This document shows positions 1 to 9,500 of a stretch of 64,000 bases of DNA, in pieces. The stretch covers positions 1,860,001 to 1,924,000 of the forward strand of contig NZ_CP139779.1 of assembly GCF_034421375.1 (NCBI RefSeq), written 5' to 3'. The notes under the pieces were generated by a model. The model was given only the letters and a program-made list of their open reading frames with translations. It was not told where the DNA came from and did not search any database. The translations under genes and the position numbers were made by a program. This DNA comes from Microbacterium invictum. Its GTDB lineage: Bacteria; Actinomycetota; Actinomycetes; Actinomycetales; Microbacteriaceae. Each line of letters opens with the position of its first letter. Positions within the stretch are counted from its first letter, which is position 1.

Positions 1-1005
1 CCCGAGACCGGACGCCCCGCCCGCCGCGACCCCGACACCATGGACACGTTCGTGGACAGCTCGTGGTATTTCCTGCGGTTCCTGACGCCGAACGACGCCA
101 CGCAGGCCTTCTCGCCGCGCGAGGCCGACCGGTGGGCTCCCGTCGACGCCTACATCGGCGGCGTGGAGCACGCGATTCTGCACCTCCTCTACGCGCGGTT
201 CATCACCAAGGTGCTCTTCGACATGGGCCTGATCGACTTCACCGAGCCCTTCACGAGTCTGGTGAACCAGGGGATGGTGCTGCTCGGCGGGTCGAAGATG
301 TCCAAGAGCAAGGGCAACCTCGTCGAGTTCGCCGCGAGCATGCGCGACCCCGGTGCCGACGTCGTGCGCGTCGCGATCGCCTTCAGCGGTCCGGCCGAGG
401 ACGACATCAACTGGGAGGACGTGTCGACCACGGGCGCCCAGAAGTTCCTCGCGCGCGCCTGGCGCGTCGCGAAGGACGTCACCAGCGAGCCCGACGTGGT
501 GTGGGCCGAGGGCGATGTCGCGCTCCGCCGCGTCACTCACCGTCTGCTGGCCGACGCCCCCGGCCTCATCGAGCAGACGAAGTTCAATGTCGCCGTGGCG
601 CGATTGATGGAACTCGTCAACGCCACGCGCAAGGTGATCGACTCCGGCGCCGGGCCCGCAGACCCCGCTGTCCGCGAAGCAGCCGAGGCGACGGCGATGA
701 TCCTCGACCTGTTCGCACCCCACACCGCGGAGGAGATGTGGGAGATGCTCGGATACGCCCCGTTCGTCGGGCTCGTGCCGTGGCGGCATCCGGATCCGAC
801 GCTCCTCGTGGACGAGACGGTGACCGCCGTCGTCCAGATCGACGGCAAGGTGAGAGCGACCCTCGAGGTCTCGGCGCGCATCGACTCCGCGGCCCTGGAG
901 GCTCACGCCAGGGCAGACGCCAAGGTGCAGCGGGCGCTCGCCGGCCGTGAGATCACGCGCGCGGTGGTGCGTCCGCCGAAGGTCGTGAGCTTCAGCACCC
1001 ACTGA
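1..1005 (+). CDS. leuS: Leucyl-tRNA synthetase, C-terminal part (cut by window edge)
   Basis: Class Ia aminoacyl-tRNA synthetase that charges tRNA-Leu in the cytoplasm. The reading frame is open from base 1, so the 5' part lies outside the window and the first ATG at 40 is internal. The 334 visible residues begin inside the catalytic core, shown by the family segment [13 protein letters not shown]. The ATP-binding KMSKS loop follows at fragment residues 99-103 (KMSKSKGN). The rest is the alpha-helical anticodon-binding domain and the small C-terminal domain, ending at TGA. A strong hairpin lies 33 bp downstream, so leuS probably ends its transcript there. Confidence 0.97.
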   Translation, partial: PETGRPARRDPDTMDTFVDSSWYFLRFLTPNDATQAFSPREADRWAPVDAYIGGVEHAILHLLYARFITKVLFDMGLIDFTEPFTSLVNQGMVLLGGSKMSKSKGNLVEFAASMRDPGADVVRVAIAFSGPAEDDINWEDVSTTGAQKFLARAWRVAKDVTSEPDVVWAEGDVALRRVTHRLLADAPGLIEQTKFNVAVARLMELVNATRKVIDSGAGPADPAVREAAEATAMILDLFAPHTAEEMWEMLGYAPFVGLVPWRHPDPTLLVDETVTAVVQIDGKVRATLEVSARIDSAALEAHARADAKVQRALAGREITRAVVRPPKVVSFSTH

Positions 1006-1037
1006 GGCACGCACCACCTCTCCTGCACACACGCGAC

Positions 1038-1067
1038 CGGCCACGATCCCTCCACGGATCGTGGCCG
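1038..1067 (+). terminator. Hairpin terminator after leuS
   Basis: Perfect 12-bp inverted repeat, CGGCCACGATCC and GGATCGTGGCCG, around a 6-nt loop just after leuS. No U-run follows, as is usual in high-GC actinobacteria. It separates leuS from the competence genes. Confidence 0.75.
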
Positions 1068-1107
1068 TCGCCGTGTCCGGTCGACCCGGCCCACCTAGCG
1101 TGTGAGC

Positions 1108-1743
1108 GTGACGGCAGACGGCGCAGAGGGTCGCCCCACCGTGCGGCGCCTGGGCCTCGGTGCGGCCGTCGTCGTGGTCCTCGTCGCCATCGCGATCACC
1201 GTCGGGATAGGCATCTTTCGCAGCGCCCTCGCGCCGGTCGATGAGATCCCCCTGCCGCCGCCGACCGATCTCACGTCAGAGCCGGGCGCGGCCGCAGCGC
1301 CGTCCCCGGCGGGTCTCGTCGTGCACATCACGGGAGCCGTCGCCGCGCCCGGCGTCTACATCCTGCCGGACGGCGCGCGCGTGCTCGATGTCGTCGCGGC
1401 GGCAGGCGGACTCCTCGAGACCGCGGAGCCACGCTCCGTGAACCTTGCGCGCCCCGTCGTGGACGGCGAGCAGCTGGTGGTGTCGCAGGTCGGAGAGGCC
1501 GCCCCCGGAGAGCCCGTCGCCCCCGTCGATGCGACGACGGGGTCGGCCGGCGGCAAGGTGAACCTGAATACCGCCGACGAAGCGATGCTCGACACCCTGC
1601 CCCGGATCGGCCCCGCCCTGGCCCAGCGGATCATCGCGTGGCGAGAGGAGAACGGCCCGTTCACCAGTGTCGACGATCTGCTCGCCGTCTCGGGCTTCGG
1701 GGAGAAGATGGTCGAGTCGCTGCGCGATCTGGTGGTGTGGTGA
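1108..1743 (+). CDS. comEA: ComEA-type helix-hairpin-helix DNA-binding competence protein
   Basis: Membrane-anchored DNA receptor of the transformation machinery; it binds double-stranded DNA outside the membrane. An N-terminal membrane helix (about residues 16-35) is followed by a Pro/Ala linker, an SLBB domain (about 70-105, VHITGAVAAPGVY) and a C-terminal helix-hairpin-helix pair (about 150-211, NLNTADEAMLDTLPRIGP). GTG codons at 1102 and 1108 are both possible starts. I chose 1108 because a TAGCGT -10 element lies 6 nt before it, the leaderless arrangement seen at many genes here. It overlaps comEC by 4 nt and is surely co-transcribed with it. Whether this organism is naturally competent is unknown. 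Confidence 0.9.
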   Translation: MTADGAEGRPTVRRLGLGAAVVVVLVAIAITVGIGIFRSALAPVDEIPLPPPTDLTSEPGAAAAPSPAGLVVHITGAVAAPGVYILPDGARVLDVVAAAGGLLETAEPRSVNLARPVVDGEQLVVSQVGEAAPGEPVAPVDATTGSAGGKVNLNTADEAMLDTLPRIGPALAQRIIAWREENGPFTSVDDLLAVSGFGEKMVESLRDLVVW

Positions 1744-4148
1744 CCGTCTCGCGCTGGCCGGAGGCCATCAGGCGGTCGCGGATGCCGGCGGCTGCGGTGC
1801 TCGTGTGGATCGCCGCGACACTCGCCACCCTTCGCCCGCAGGCCGCTCCGGCGCTCGCGGGTCTGCTGTGGGCGGCCACGGTCGTCATCCTCTCGGTGGG
1901 CGGCGTGGTAGCCGCCCGCGCGCACCCCGCTCGCGCGCGACGGCGCGGGCGCCTCTGGCTGGCCGCACTGGTGCTCGGCGTGTCGGCCGGCGCCGTGGCT
2001 TCGACGACCGTCGCGCTCGCGGCCCCGAGCGCACTCCAGGCCCAGGAGCGCATCGGGTCGGGCCGGAGCGTGGCTGCCGAGGTCATCGTCACCGGAAAGG
2101 TCGAGCGCCGCGGTCTCTCCGACTGGGCCTTCGATGCCGTCGCCGTCTCGCTCGGCACCGGAGGCGTCGATGCCGAGACCGGAACCGTACCGGTGAGCGT
2201 CATCATCGGCGATGCCGAACGCGGCAGCGAGACGCGGCTCGACGTCGGCGCCCGTATCGGGATCACGGCGATCGCGGGTCCGCCGCTTCCCGGCGACCGC
2301 GCGGCGCTGGTCCTTCGCGTCAGCAGCGACCCGGTGATGATCCAGCCGGCGACGGGCGCGCTGGCCGCGGCCTCCGATCTCCGGGCCGGACTCGTCGCCG
2401 CCGTCGACGGGCTTCCCGACCCAGGACGGACGCTCATCCCGGGCCTCGCCGTCGGCGACACGCGCCTGGTCACCGAGGAACTCGAGACGGCGATGATCTC
2501 ATCGTCTCTGTCGCACCTCACCGCGGTGTCGGGCGCCAACTGCGCGCTCGTCGTCGGTGTCGCCTACCTGCTGGCAGCGGCCATCGGGCTCAGGCGCGGG
2601 GCGCGCACCCTCGCAGCCCTCATCACCCTCGGCGGGTTCGTCCTCCTGGTCACACCCGAGCCGAGCGTGGTGCGCGCCGGGGTCATGGCGGCGGTGGCGA
2701 TGATCGCCGTACTGCTCGGCCGTTCGGGCATCGGCCTCGCGGTGCTGAGCCTGGCGGTACTCGTGCTTCTCGCTCTGGATCCCTGGCTGTCGACCTCCCT
2801 CGGCTTCGCCCTCTCGGTGGTGGCGACCGCGTCGCTCCTCGTGCTCGCGCCACCGCTCGCCGCCGGACTCCAGCGCGCTCTGCCCGCGCCCCTCGCCCTC
2901 CTCCTGTCCGTCCCGATCGCCGCACAGATCGCCTGCGGCCCGCTCCTCGTCCTCGTCGAGCCGACGGTCCCCGTCTACGGGGTCGTCGCCAACGTGCTCG
3001 CCGCCCCCGCAGCACCCGTCGCGACCGTCGTCGGTCTCGTGGTGTGCCTGACCCCCATGGCGCCGCTGCTGCAGTCGGGTGCGGCCGCTCTCGCCTGGAT
3101 CCCCGCTGCGTGGATCGCCGGGGTCGCCGAGACCGCCTCCGCGCTCCCCGGCGCCCAGTCCCCGTGGATCGGGGGAGTCGGGGGGCTGCTGACCCTCGCG
3201 ACCGCCGGTGGTGCGGTGTGGATCCTGGTGGCATGCGGGCCACGGCGCCGGGGGAGTGTCCGTCTCCTGCGGCTCGCATCCGGGCTGGTTCTCGCCGTGG
3301 TGATCGGGATCGTCGCGGGAACCACTGCGCTCCGCACGGTCGCAGGCCCCCTCACCCTTCCCGGCGCCTGGAGCGTCGTGGCCTGTGACGTCGGGCAGGG
3401 TGACGCGGTGCTCGTCCGATCCGCCGGCGCGGTGGCCTTGGTCGACACCGGGCCCGATCCCGATGCGGTCCGCTCGTGTCTGGACCGGGTCGGCGTGGAG
3501 CGCATCGACCTCCTCGTGCTGACGCACTTCGACACCGATCACACCGGCGGTGTCGACGCGGTCGTCGGGCGGGTCGACACCGTCATCCACGGTCCCCTCG
3601 ACGGCTCGGCGGCCGAACGCGTGCGTGCCGATCTCCTCGCCGGCGGCGCCACGGTCCGGGAGGTCCATCAGGGCATGTCGGGCCGCCTGGGCGACGCGGT
3701 CTGGCGCACGCTCTGGCCGCGACCCGACTCGCCGGCCTTCCCCCCGGGCAACGACGCCAGCGTGGTCATCGATCTCGTCGGTCCCGATCTTCCCCGGGTC
3801 GTGCTGCTCGGCGACCTCTCGGCGGCACCGCAACGGGCGTTGATCGCCGACGATGTGCTGAGCGATGCGTACGACGTGGTCAAGATCGCCCATCACGGCA
3901 GCGCCGATCAGCACCTGCCGCTCTACGACGGCATCGACCCCGCCGCCGCGCTGATCACCGTGGGGCGAGGGAACGCCTTCGGACACCCTCGGAGCGAGAT
4001 CCTCTCGGCTTTGGCCGCGATCGGGACCGCGGTGGCGCGGACCGACGAGGACGGTCTGATCGCGCTCTGGCTCGACCACGGTCGTCTTCGCATCTTCCGG
4101 GACGATCGTCGTGACGAATCGCACGGCACCGTCGGCGGCGGTGGCTAG
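1740..4148 (+). CDS. comEC: ComEC/Rec2 family DNA-uptake channel with metallo-beta-lactamase-like domain
   Basis: Polytopic membrane protein expected to carry single-stranded DNA across the membrane. The 802 residues hold an N-terminal membrane/OB-like region, the hydrophobic ComEC competence domain with many helices (about 220-520) and a C-terminal metallo-beta-lactamase-fold domain with THFDTDHTGG (about 595) and HHGS (about 717), proposed to degrade the non-transported strand. The frame is open further upstream, but GTG at 1740 overlaps the comEA stop (GTGA), the usual coupling geometry, and gives a normal length. With comEA it forms the only competence operon in the window; holA follows after 10 bp. 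Confidence 0.92.
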   Translation: MTVSRWPEAIRRSRMPAAAVLVWIAATLATLRPQAAPALAGLLWAATVVILSVGGVVAARAHPARARRRGRLWLAALVLGVSAGAVASTTVALAAPSALQAQERIGSGRSVAAEVIVTGKVERRGLSDWAFDAVAVSLGTGGVDAETGTVPVSVIIGDAERGSETRLDVGARIGITAIAGPPLPGDRAALVLRVSSDPVMIQPATGALAAASDLRAGLVAAVDGLPDPGRTLIPGLAVGDTRLVTEELETAMISSSLSHLTAVSGANCALVVGVAYLLAAAIGLRRGARTLAALITLGGFVLLVTPEPSVVRAGVMAAVAMIAVLLGRSGIGLAVLSLAVLVLLALDPWLSTSLGFALSVVATASLLVLAPPLAAGLQRALPAPLALLLSVPIAAQIACGPLLVLVEPTVPVYGVVANVLAAPAAPVATVVGLVVCLTPMAPLLQSGAAALAWIPAAWIAGVAETASALPGAQSPWIGGVGGLLTLATAGGAVWILVACGPRRRGSVRLLRLASGLVLAVVIGIVAGTTALRTVAGPLTLPGAWSVVACDVGQGDAVLVRSAGAVALVDTGPDPDAVRSCLDRVGVERIDLLVLTHFDTDHTGGVDAVVGRVDTVIHGPLDGSAAERVRADLLAGGATVREVHQGMSGRLGDAVWRTLWPRPDSPAFPPGNDASVVIDLVGPDLPRVVLLGDLSAAPQRALIADDVLSDAYDVVKIAHHGSADQHLPLYDGIDPAAALITVGRGNAFGHPRSEILSALAAIGTAVARTDEDGLIALWLDHGRLRIFRDDRRDESHGTVGGGG

Positions 4149-4158
4149 GCTGGGATCC

Positions 4159-5214
4159 ATGCCGGCCTGCTCCTCGTCACGCTCAGGTGGGCGCTCGACG
4201 GGCACGCGCAGCGCCATCCCGCAGCTGTCCTGGCGCGAGCCCCAGCCCGCGCCGATCGTCCTCGTCTCCGGTCCCGAGGAGGTCTGCGCCGAACGCGCCA
4301 TCGCGGGGGTCCGCGACTATCTCCGCGCGGAGGATGCCAGCCTGGAAGTGTCCGACATCCGGGCCGACGACTACGCGGCCGGAACCCTTCTCGCCCTGAC
4401 GTCGCCATCCCTCTTCGGCGAGCCGCGCCTGGTCCGCGTCCTCGGGGTCGAGAAGTGCTCCGATGCGTTCCTCACCGAGGCCCTGTCCTATCTGTCCCAC
4501 CCGCAGGACGGTGCGACCGTGCTCCTCCGGCACACCGGCGCGAGCGTCCGTGGCAAGAAGCTGCTCGATGCCATCCGGGCCGGGCAGGGTGGGGGTGTCG
4601 AGATCGCCTGCCCGGCGCTCAAACGCGAGTCCGATCGTTTCGACTTCGCCGCTGCGGAGTTCTCGCAGGCGCGGAAGAGAATCGCCCCCGGTGCTCTGCG
4701 CGCGCTGGTGTCGGCCTTCGCGGACGACCTCACGGAGCTGGCGGCCGCATGCCAGCAGCTCATCTCCGACGTCGCCGAGGACATCACCGAGCAGACCGTC
4801 GTGCGCTATTACGGCGGCCGAGTCGAGACCTCCGCCTTCACCGTCGCCGATACCGCGATCGCCGGTCGCTACGGCGAGGCCCTCATCGCCCTGCGGCATG
4901 CCCTCGCCTCGGGAGCCGATCCGGTGCCCCTCGTGGCGGCGATCGCCTCGAAGCTGCGCACGATGGCGCGGGTTGCCGGCCATCGCGAGCCGTCGGCGGC
5001 GCTGGCGGCCCGCCTGGGACTGAAGGACTGGCAGGTCGATCGCGCGCGACGGGACCTGTCGGGATGGACGGAGTCGACGCTCGGGATGGCGATCCAGGCG
5101 GCCGCTCGCGCGGATGCGGAGGTGAAGGGGGGGTCTCGGGACTCGGTGTTCGCCCTCGAACGCCTCGTCACGGTCATCGCCACCCGAGAGCCGTTCGCCG
5201 GCGCCTCCCGCTGA
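4159..5214 (+). CDS. holA: DNA polymerase III delta subunit (clamp loader)
   Basis: Clamp-loader subunit that opens the beta sliding clamp during replication; 351 residues. It has the delta-family AAA+-like fold (VLVSGPEEVCAERAI near the N-terminus, degenerate P-loop) and the helical collar domain with the family segment ELAAACQQLI. The frame is open to 4111, but ATG 4159 is preceded by TAGGCT (4146-4151) with a 7-nt gap, suggesting a leaderless internal promoter that overlaps the comEC stop. The comEC-holA-rpsT order is common in actinobacteria. Confidence 0.93.
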   Translation: MPACSSSRSGGRSTGTRSAIPQLSWREPQPAPIVLVSGPEEVCAERAIAGVRDYLRAEDASLEVSDIRADDYAAGTLLALTSPSLFGEPRLVRVLGVEKCSDAFLTEALSYLSHPQDGATVLLRHTGASVRGKKLLDAIRAGQGGGVEIACPALKRESDRFDFAAAEFSQARKRIAPGALRALVSAFADDLTELAAACQQLISDVAEDITEQTVVRYYGGRVETSAFTVADTAIAGRYGEALIALRHALASGADPVPLVAAIASKLRTMARVAGHREPSAALAARLGLKDWQVDRARRDLSGWTESTLGMAIQAAARADAEVKGGSRDSVFALERLVTVIATREPFAGASR

Positions 5215-5244
5215 TCACGGCGCCCGTACGCCCCTCAACAACGA

Positions 5245-5278
5245 CGAACGGCCCGTCTCCGAGGAGACGAGCCGTTCG
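5245..5278. terminator. Bidirectional terminator between holA and rpsT
   Basis: Long inverted repeat between convergent genes: CGAACGGC with CGTCTCC pairs to GGAGACG with GCCGTTCG around a tiny loop. The leftward side continues into a T-rich run, so it should act best for rpsT while also stopping holA. Confidence 0.8.
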
Positions 5279-5291
5279 ATGTGCCGGGGCG

Positions 5292-5552
5292 TCAGAGCGA
5301 CGCGACCTGCTTCGCGATGGCCGACTTGCGGTTCGCGGCCTGGTTCTGGTGGATGACACCCTTGCTGACGGCCTTGTCGAGCTTCTTCGTCGCCTTGGCC
5401 AGCGCCTTCTCGGCGGCGGCCTTGTCGCCGGCGGCGACGGCCTCGCGCGCACGGCGGACCTCGGTCCGCAGCTCGCTCTTCACGGCCTTGTTGCGCTCGC
5501 GCGCCTTCTCGTTGGTCTTGTTGCGCTTGATCTGCGACTTGATGTTCGCCAC
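5292..5552 (-). CDS. rpsT: Small ribosomal subunit protein bS20
   Basis: Primary 16S rRNA-binding protein of the 30S subunit; 86 residues, normal for the family. Lys/Arg/Ala-rich helices carry the family signature at the start ([20 protein letters not shown]) and [17 protein letters not shown] near the end. The frame is open well upstream, but this GTG at 5552 matches the universal bS20 N-terminus. The transcript probably begins near 5650 behind a TAGACT -10 box, leaving a leader of roughly 100 nt. Confidence 0.97.
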   Translation of the reverse strand: MANIKSQIKRNKTNEKARERNKAVKSELRTEVRRAREAVAAGDKAAAEKALAKATKKLDKAVSKGVIHQNQAANRKSAIAKQVASL

Positions 5553-5656
5553 GTGTCGACGTTCTTTCGTTCGGAGGTTGGATGAGATGCCCGGCGACAG
5601 GAGAGGGCCGTCGCGAGGCGGTCGTGAGGGCGAACCCACACGCAAGCCAAACAAGG

Positions 5657-5662
5657 AGTCTA
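5657..5662 (-). promoter_or_regulatory. Probable -10 box of rpsT
   Basis: TAGACT read on the reverse strand about 105 nt upstream of rpsT, in the gap between the hydrolase stop and rpsT. The -35 region is weak (CTGACC-like). Confidence 0.45.
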
Positions 5663-5667
5663 CCAGG

Positions 5668-6483
5668 TCAGGCGGGGGCTCCCCGGCCACTGCCCTCCCC
5701 GGCACTGTCTTCCCCGGCTCTGTCTTCTCCAGCACTGTCCTCTCCAGCACTGTCTTCTCGAGCACTCTCACGTTCGATCGTGGCGACGGCGAGACTCAGC
5801 ACGGCGTTGAACACGCGGGGACGCATCGCGGTGACGAGATGACTTGTCCGCGGCACCACGATGAGCTCGGCGTGCGGAGCGATCCGGATGAAGAGCCGCT
5901 CGTTCACCCGCAGCTGGTCGTATTGTCCGTTCACGAACCACAGCGGCACCTCGATCCGAGCGAGGGCGGTCAGCAGGTCGAGCACGGAGAGGCTCCGCAG
6001 GGCGACGTCCTGTGCATCGAAGGCGTAGCCGCCGGCGCCGAAATCCGGGCGCGTCTCGGTCGGAAGAGTGCGGTCCAGCACGTAGTTCGTCAGCCACATA
6101 CCGCGATCGGGGAGCGAGTCGAAGCGACGGGCGAGGAACCGGTAGGTCGCGAGCCCCATGCCCCGGGGAATCGCCGTGCACGAGGCGGCGACGAAACCGG
6201 CGACGGGAGGCGGATCCTCCTGCCCGACGTAGTCGATGCTGACGAGGCCCCCCATCGAGTGCGCGACGAGGAGGACGGGTCCGCGCGCCGCAGCCTCGCG
6301 GACGGCGTGATCGATGGTCTCGAAGGCCCCGTCCAGGGTGAACACTCCGTCTCGACGTGTTCCGTGTCCGGGGAGGTCGACCGCGGTCGCGGTCACTCCG
6401 CAGGACGTGAGGTACTCCGTCTGGGCGCGCCACATCGTGGCCGACGTGCGGATCCCGTGGACGAAGACGACCTGGACCCCCAT
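5668..6483 (-). CDS. Alpha/beta hydrolase with a pentapeptide-repeat tail
   Basis: Probable esterase/lipase-like serine hydrolase of 271 residues; substrate unknown. Oxyanion-hole HG at residues 9-10 (VFVHGIRTS), nucleophile Ser76 in AHSMGG, a candidate acid in VNGQYD and a candidate His in TSHLV complete the triad. ATG 6483 is chosen over GTG 6492 because a TATCGT -10 element ends 7 nt before it (leaderless). The last 30 or so residues are an acidic low-complexity tail of EDSAG-type repeats encoded by tandem 15-bp DNA repeats, unlike the fold before it. Transcribed toward rpsT. Confidence 0.85.
   Translation of the reverse strand: MGVQVVFVHGIRTSATMWRAQTEYLTSCGVTATAVDLPGHGTRRDGVFTLDGAFETIDHAVREAAARGPVLLVAHSMGGLVSIDYVGQEDPPPVAGFVAASCTAIPRGMGLATYRFLARRFDSLPDRGMWLTNYVLDRTLPTETRPDFGAGGYAFDAQDVALRSLSVLDLLTALARIEVPLWFVNGQYDQLRVNERLFIRIAPHAELIVVPRTSHLVTAMRPRVFNAVLSLAVATIERESAREDSAGEDSAGEDRAGEDSAGEGSGRGAPA
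5686..5769. repeat. Tandem 15-bp repeat in the hydrolase 3' end
   Basis: Between five and six degenerate copies of a 15-bp unit (best form AGCACTGTCTTCTCC on the + strand) in direct tandem, in frame in the reverse-strand hydrolase gene, giving the pentapeptide EDSAG and variants. Copy number is likely variable between strains. Confidence 0.85.
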
Positions 6484-6571
6484 GGAATCCACGATACGGT
6501 CGGGCGCCGACGGCGACGGCCCCCACCCCGAGGGATGAGGGCCGTCGCACCGTGGATGCGCCGTCAGCGGC

Positions 6572-9500
6572 TCACTGCTCGGTCGGCAGCGTCCGCCGCC
6601 GGAGGGCGAAGAACACCCCGCCGGCGACCAGGAGCAGTGCCCCGCCGAGGGCGATGCCGAGCGGCAGCTGGGCGCCGGTCACCGCGAGCGGATCGCCCGC
6701 CTGGCCCCCCGCACCGGGCTGGCCGGGCTGACCCGGCGTGCCAGGCTGACCCGGCTGACCCGGCGTACCCGGCTGACCCGGCACGGTCGGCACGTCCGTC
6801 ACGAGGACGGCGCGGCCGAGCGGCGCCGGATCGACGGTCTCCAGGGCCTGGAAGTACGCCAGGGTGGCATCCAGGTCGATCTGGCCCGTGTCGGTCCGGT
6901 CGGTCCCCTCGGTGAACGTCGGGAACCCGTCTCCGCCATTGGCGAGGAAGGAGTTCGTGACGACCGTGAAGGTGTCGGTCGGCTCGATCGGCTCGCCCTG
7001 GTAGCTCATCGAGACGATGGTCCCCGACCGGGCGACCGTCTGACCCGCCGGCGGCTGGCCCTCGACGTACTCGTAGCTGAAGCCCTCCGACACACCGAGG
7101 TGCAGCTTCGGACGATCGCCCGTGGCCTTCCACTGCTGCGTGAGGATCTCCTCCAGCTGCGCACCGGTGAGGGTCACCGTGACCAGCGTGTTGGCGAAGG
7201 GCTGGACGTCGGCCGCCTCCTTGTAGGTGACGACGCCGTCCTCGCCGACCAGCAGATCGGCGCGCAGGCCGCCCGGGTTCATCAGCGCGATCTGCGCCGG
7301 GGTTCCGCCGAACGAGGGGTTCTCGCTGGTGGCCCAGAGGTAGACGTCGGCGACCCAGTTGCCCATCGACGACTCCACGCCGCGGTCGGCACCGGGAGGC
7401 GTACCACCACGCAGGATGTCACCGGTGATGGAGCCGATCGGGGCGGATCCGAGCTCGTCGGCGGTGGCCACATAGCCGGCGACCTGGGCGGCGATCTCCT
7501 CATCGGCGGGGAAGGCGTCCTTCAGCGGGAAGGTCGTCCCCTCGATGGAGATCAGCTCGTCGGCCTCGACGTCGTAGCTCAGCGAGAGCTGACCCATGGC
7601 CTTGCCGTACTCCGAGGCCTGAATGACCGGACGGGTGCGGTCGGTGCCGTCCACCGGAACCTCGCACGCGTACGTCTGATGCGTGTGAGCCGAAACGATG
7701 GCGTCGATGAGCGGCGAGGCGCCCGTCGCGAGGTCGCCGAACCCGGCCGCATCCGCAGCGAGCTGAGCGCAGTCGCCGGTCGCGGCACCCGAGTGGGTCA
7801 GCAGCACCATGACATCGGGATCGACGGTGTCGGCCAGTTCGTCGGCCACCCGGTTGGCGGCCTCGAGCTGGTCTCCGAACTCGATGTCGGCGATACCCAA
7901 CGGGTCCACCATCGTCGCGGTGTCGGGGGTCACGGTGCCGATGAAGGCCACGCTCACCCCGTCGATCTCGCGCAGCGCGTACTCCGGGAGCACCGGGTCG
8001 GTGGTGCCGGCGGCGTAGACGTTGGCACCCAGACCGAAGTCCTGACCGGCCAGGCGCTCGGCCTCGGTGACGTTCTCGGGGTCGGTGTTGCCGCCGTAGC
8101 GCGGGAGCACGCGGTTCAGCAGGTCGTCGAAGCCCCGGTCGAACTCGTGGTTGCCGACGACCGAGAGGTCCAGCCCCGACGCCACGAGGGTGTCGATGGT
8201 CGGGTTGTCCTGCTGGATGAAAGAGGTGAAGGTCGAGGCGCCGATGTTGTCTCCGGCGGAGACGAACAGGGTGTTGGGGTTCTCGGCCTTCTTCGCCTCG
8301 ACCGCACCCGCGATCACCGCAGCGCCCGCCTCGGCGCCGGAGGGGTTGGCCTCCAGGCGACCGTGGAAGTCGTTGATCGTGAGGATGTCGAGCTCGACGG
8401 GCGCAGCGGCCCCGGCGCTCAGTCCGACCTTGACCGGGTCGTGGTCGCTCGAGCGGTACGGGTCGTCGGCGTGGAACTCGGTGCCGTGGTACCCGAACCG
8501 CGAGTACTCCAGGGCGAGGGCCTCACCGGCGTTGATGTTCCAGACGTCGGCACCGGTCTGGCGGGCGGCCGCGGCGTCGTTGACGAGGATGTGGTCCAGC
8601 GAGCCCGAGAGCCCCTGGAACACGTAGCTGTACTCGTCGCCCTGCTCCGCGTCCGTATAGCCGGCCTCATAGAGGACCTGCATCGGGTCTTCCTGCCCGT
8701 AGGAGTTGAAGTCACCCGCGAGGATGACGGACTCGGTGTCGCCCTGGATCGCGCCGACCCAGTCGGCCAGCGCGGTCGCCTGGCGCACGCGCGACTCGTT
8801 CGACGCTCCCTGACCGTCGCCGGTGTCGGCGTCGCCCGGCCAGGGGCCGGCGGAGCCCTTGGACTTGAAGTGGTTCACGACGAAGAGGAACTCCTCGCCG
8901 CCGTCGACCGGCGCGAAGACCTGACCGATGGGCTCGCGCGCGTTCTGGAAGGCGCCATCCGCTCCCGACTCGTCGCCGAGCGCACGGGCGTCACCGACAG
9001 TGACCACCTCGGCGGGCTGGTAGATGATCGCGTTGGTGATCACGTCCAGTCCCGAGGCGTCGGGAAGCTCGTCCGAAGACGCGACGAAGTCCCAGCGATC
9101 GGTGCCGGCATCGGCGTTCAAGGCGTCGACGAGGCTCGACAGCGCCTCATCGGTCTCCTCGCCGAGGGCCGCAGAGTTCTCGATCTCCATGAGGCCGACG
9201 ACCGAAGCGTCGAGGGCGTTGATCGCCGAGACGATCTTGGCCTGCTGACGCGCGAGATCGGCGTCATCCCACGCTCCGCGCTGGTCGCATCCGTCGCGCA
9301 CGTTGTTCAGCTCCGAGCCGTCCGGGCTCTGGAACGCCGTGCACGAGGCGCTGTCGGTGCCGAGGGTCGTGAAGTAGTTCAGCACGTTGAAGGATGCGAC
9401 GCTGACATCGCCACCGACCTCTTCGGGGGCGGCGGTGCGGACGTCTTCGAACTCCACCCCGTCACCCTCGCCCGATCCGTCACCGGTGAGGGGGGAGGTC

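Noticed and set aside
2499..4301. 600-residue reverse frame opposite comEC
   Set aside because: Highly polar, repeat-free shadow composition; comEC is clear on the forward strand.
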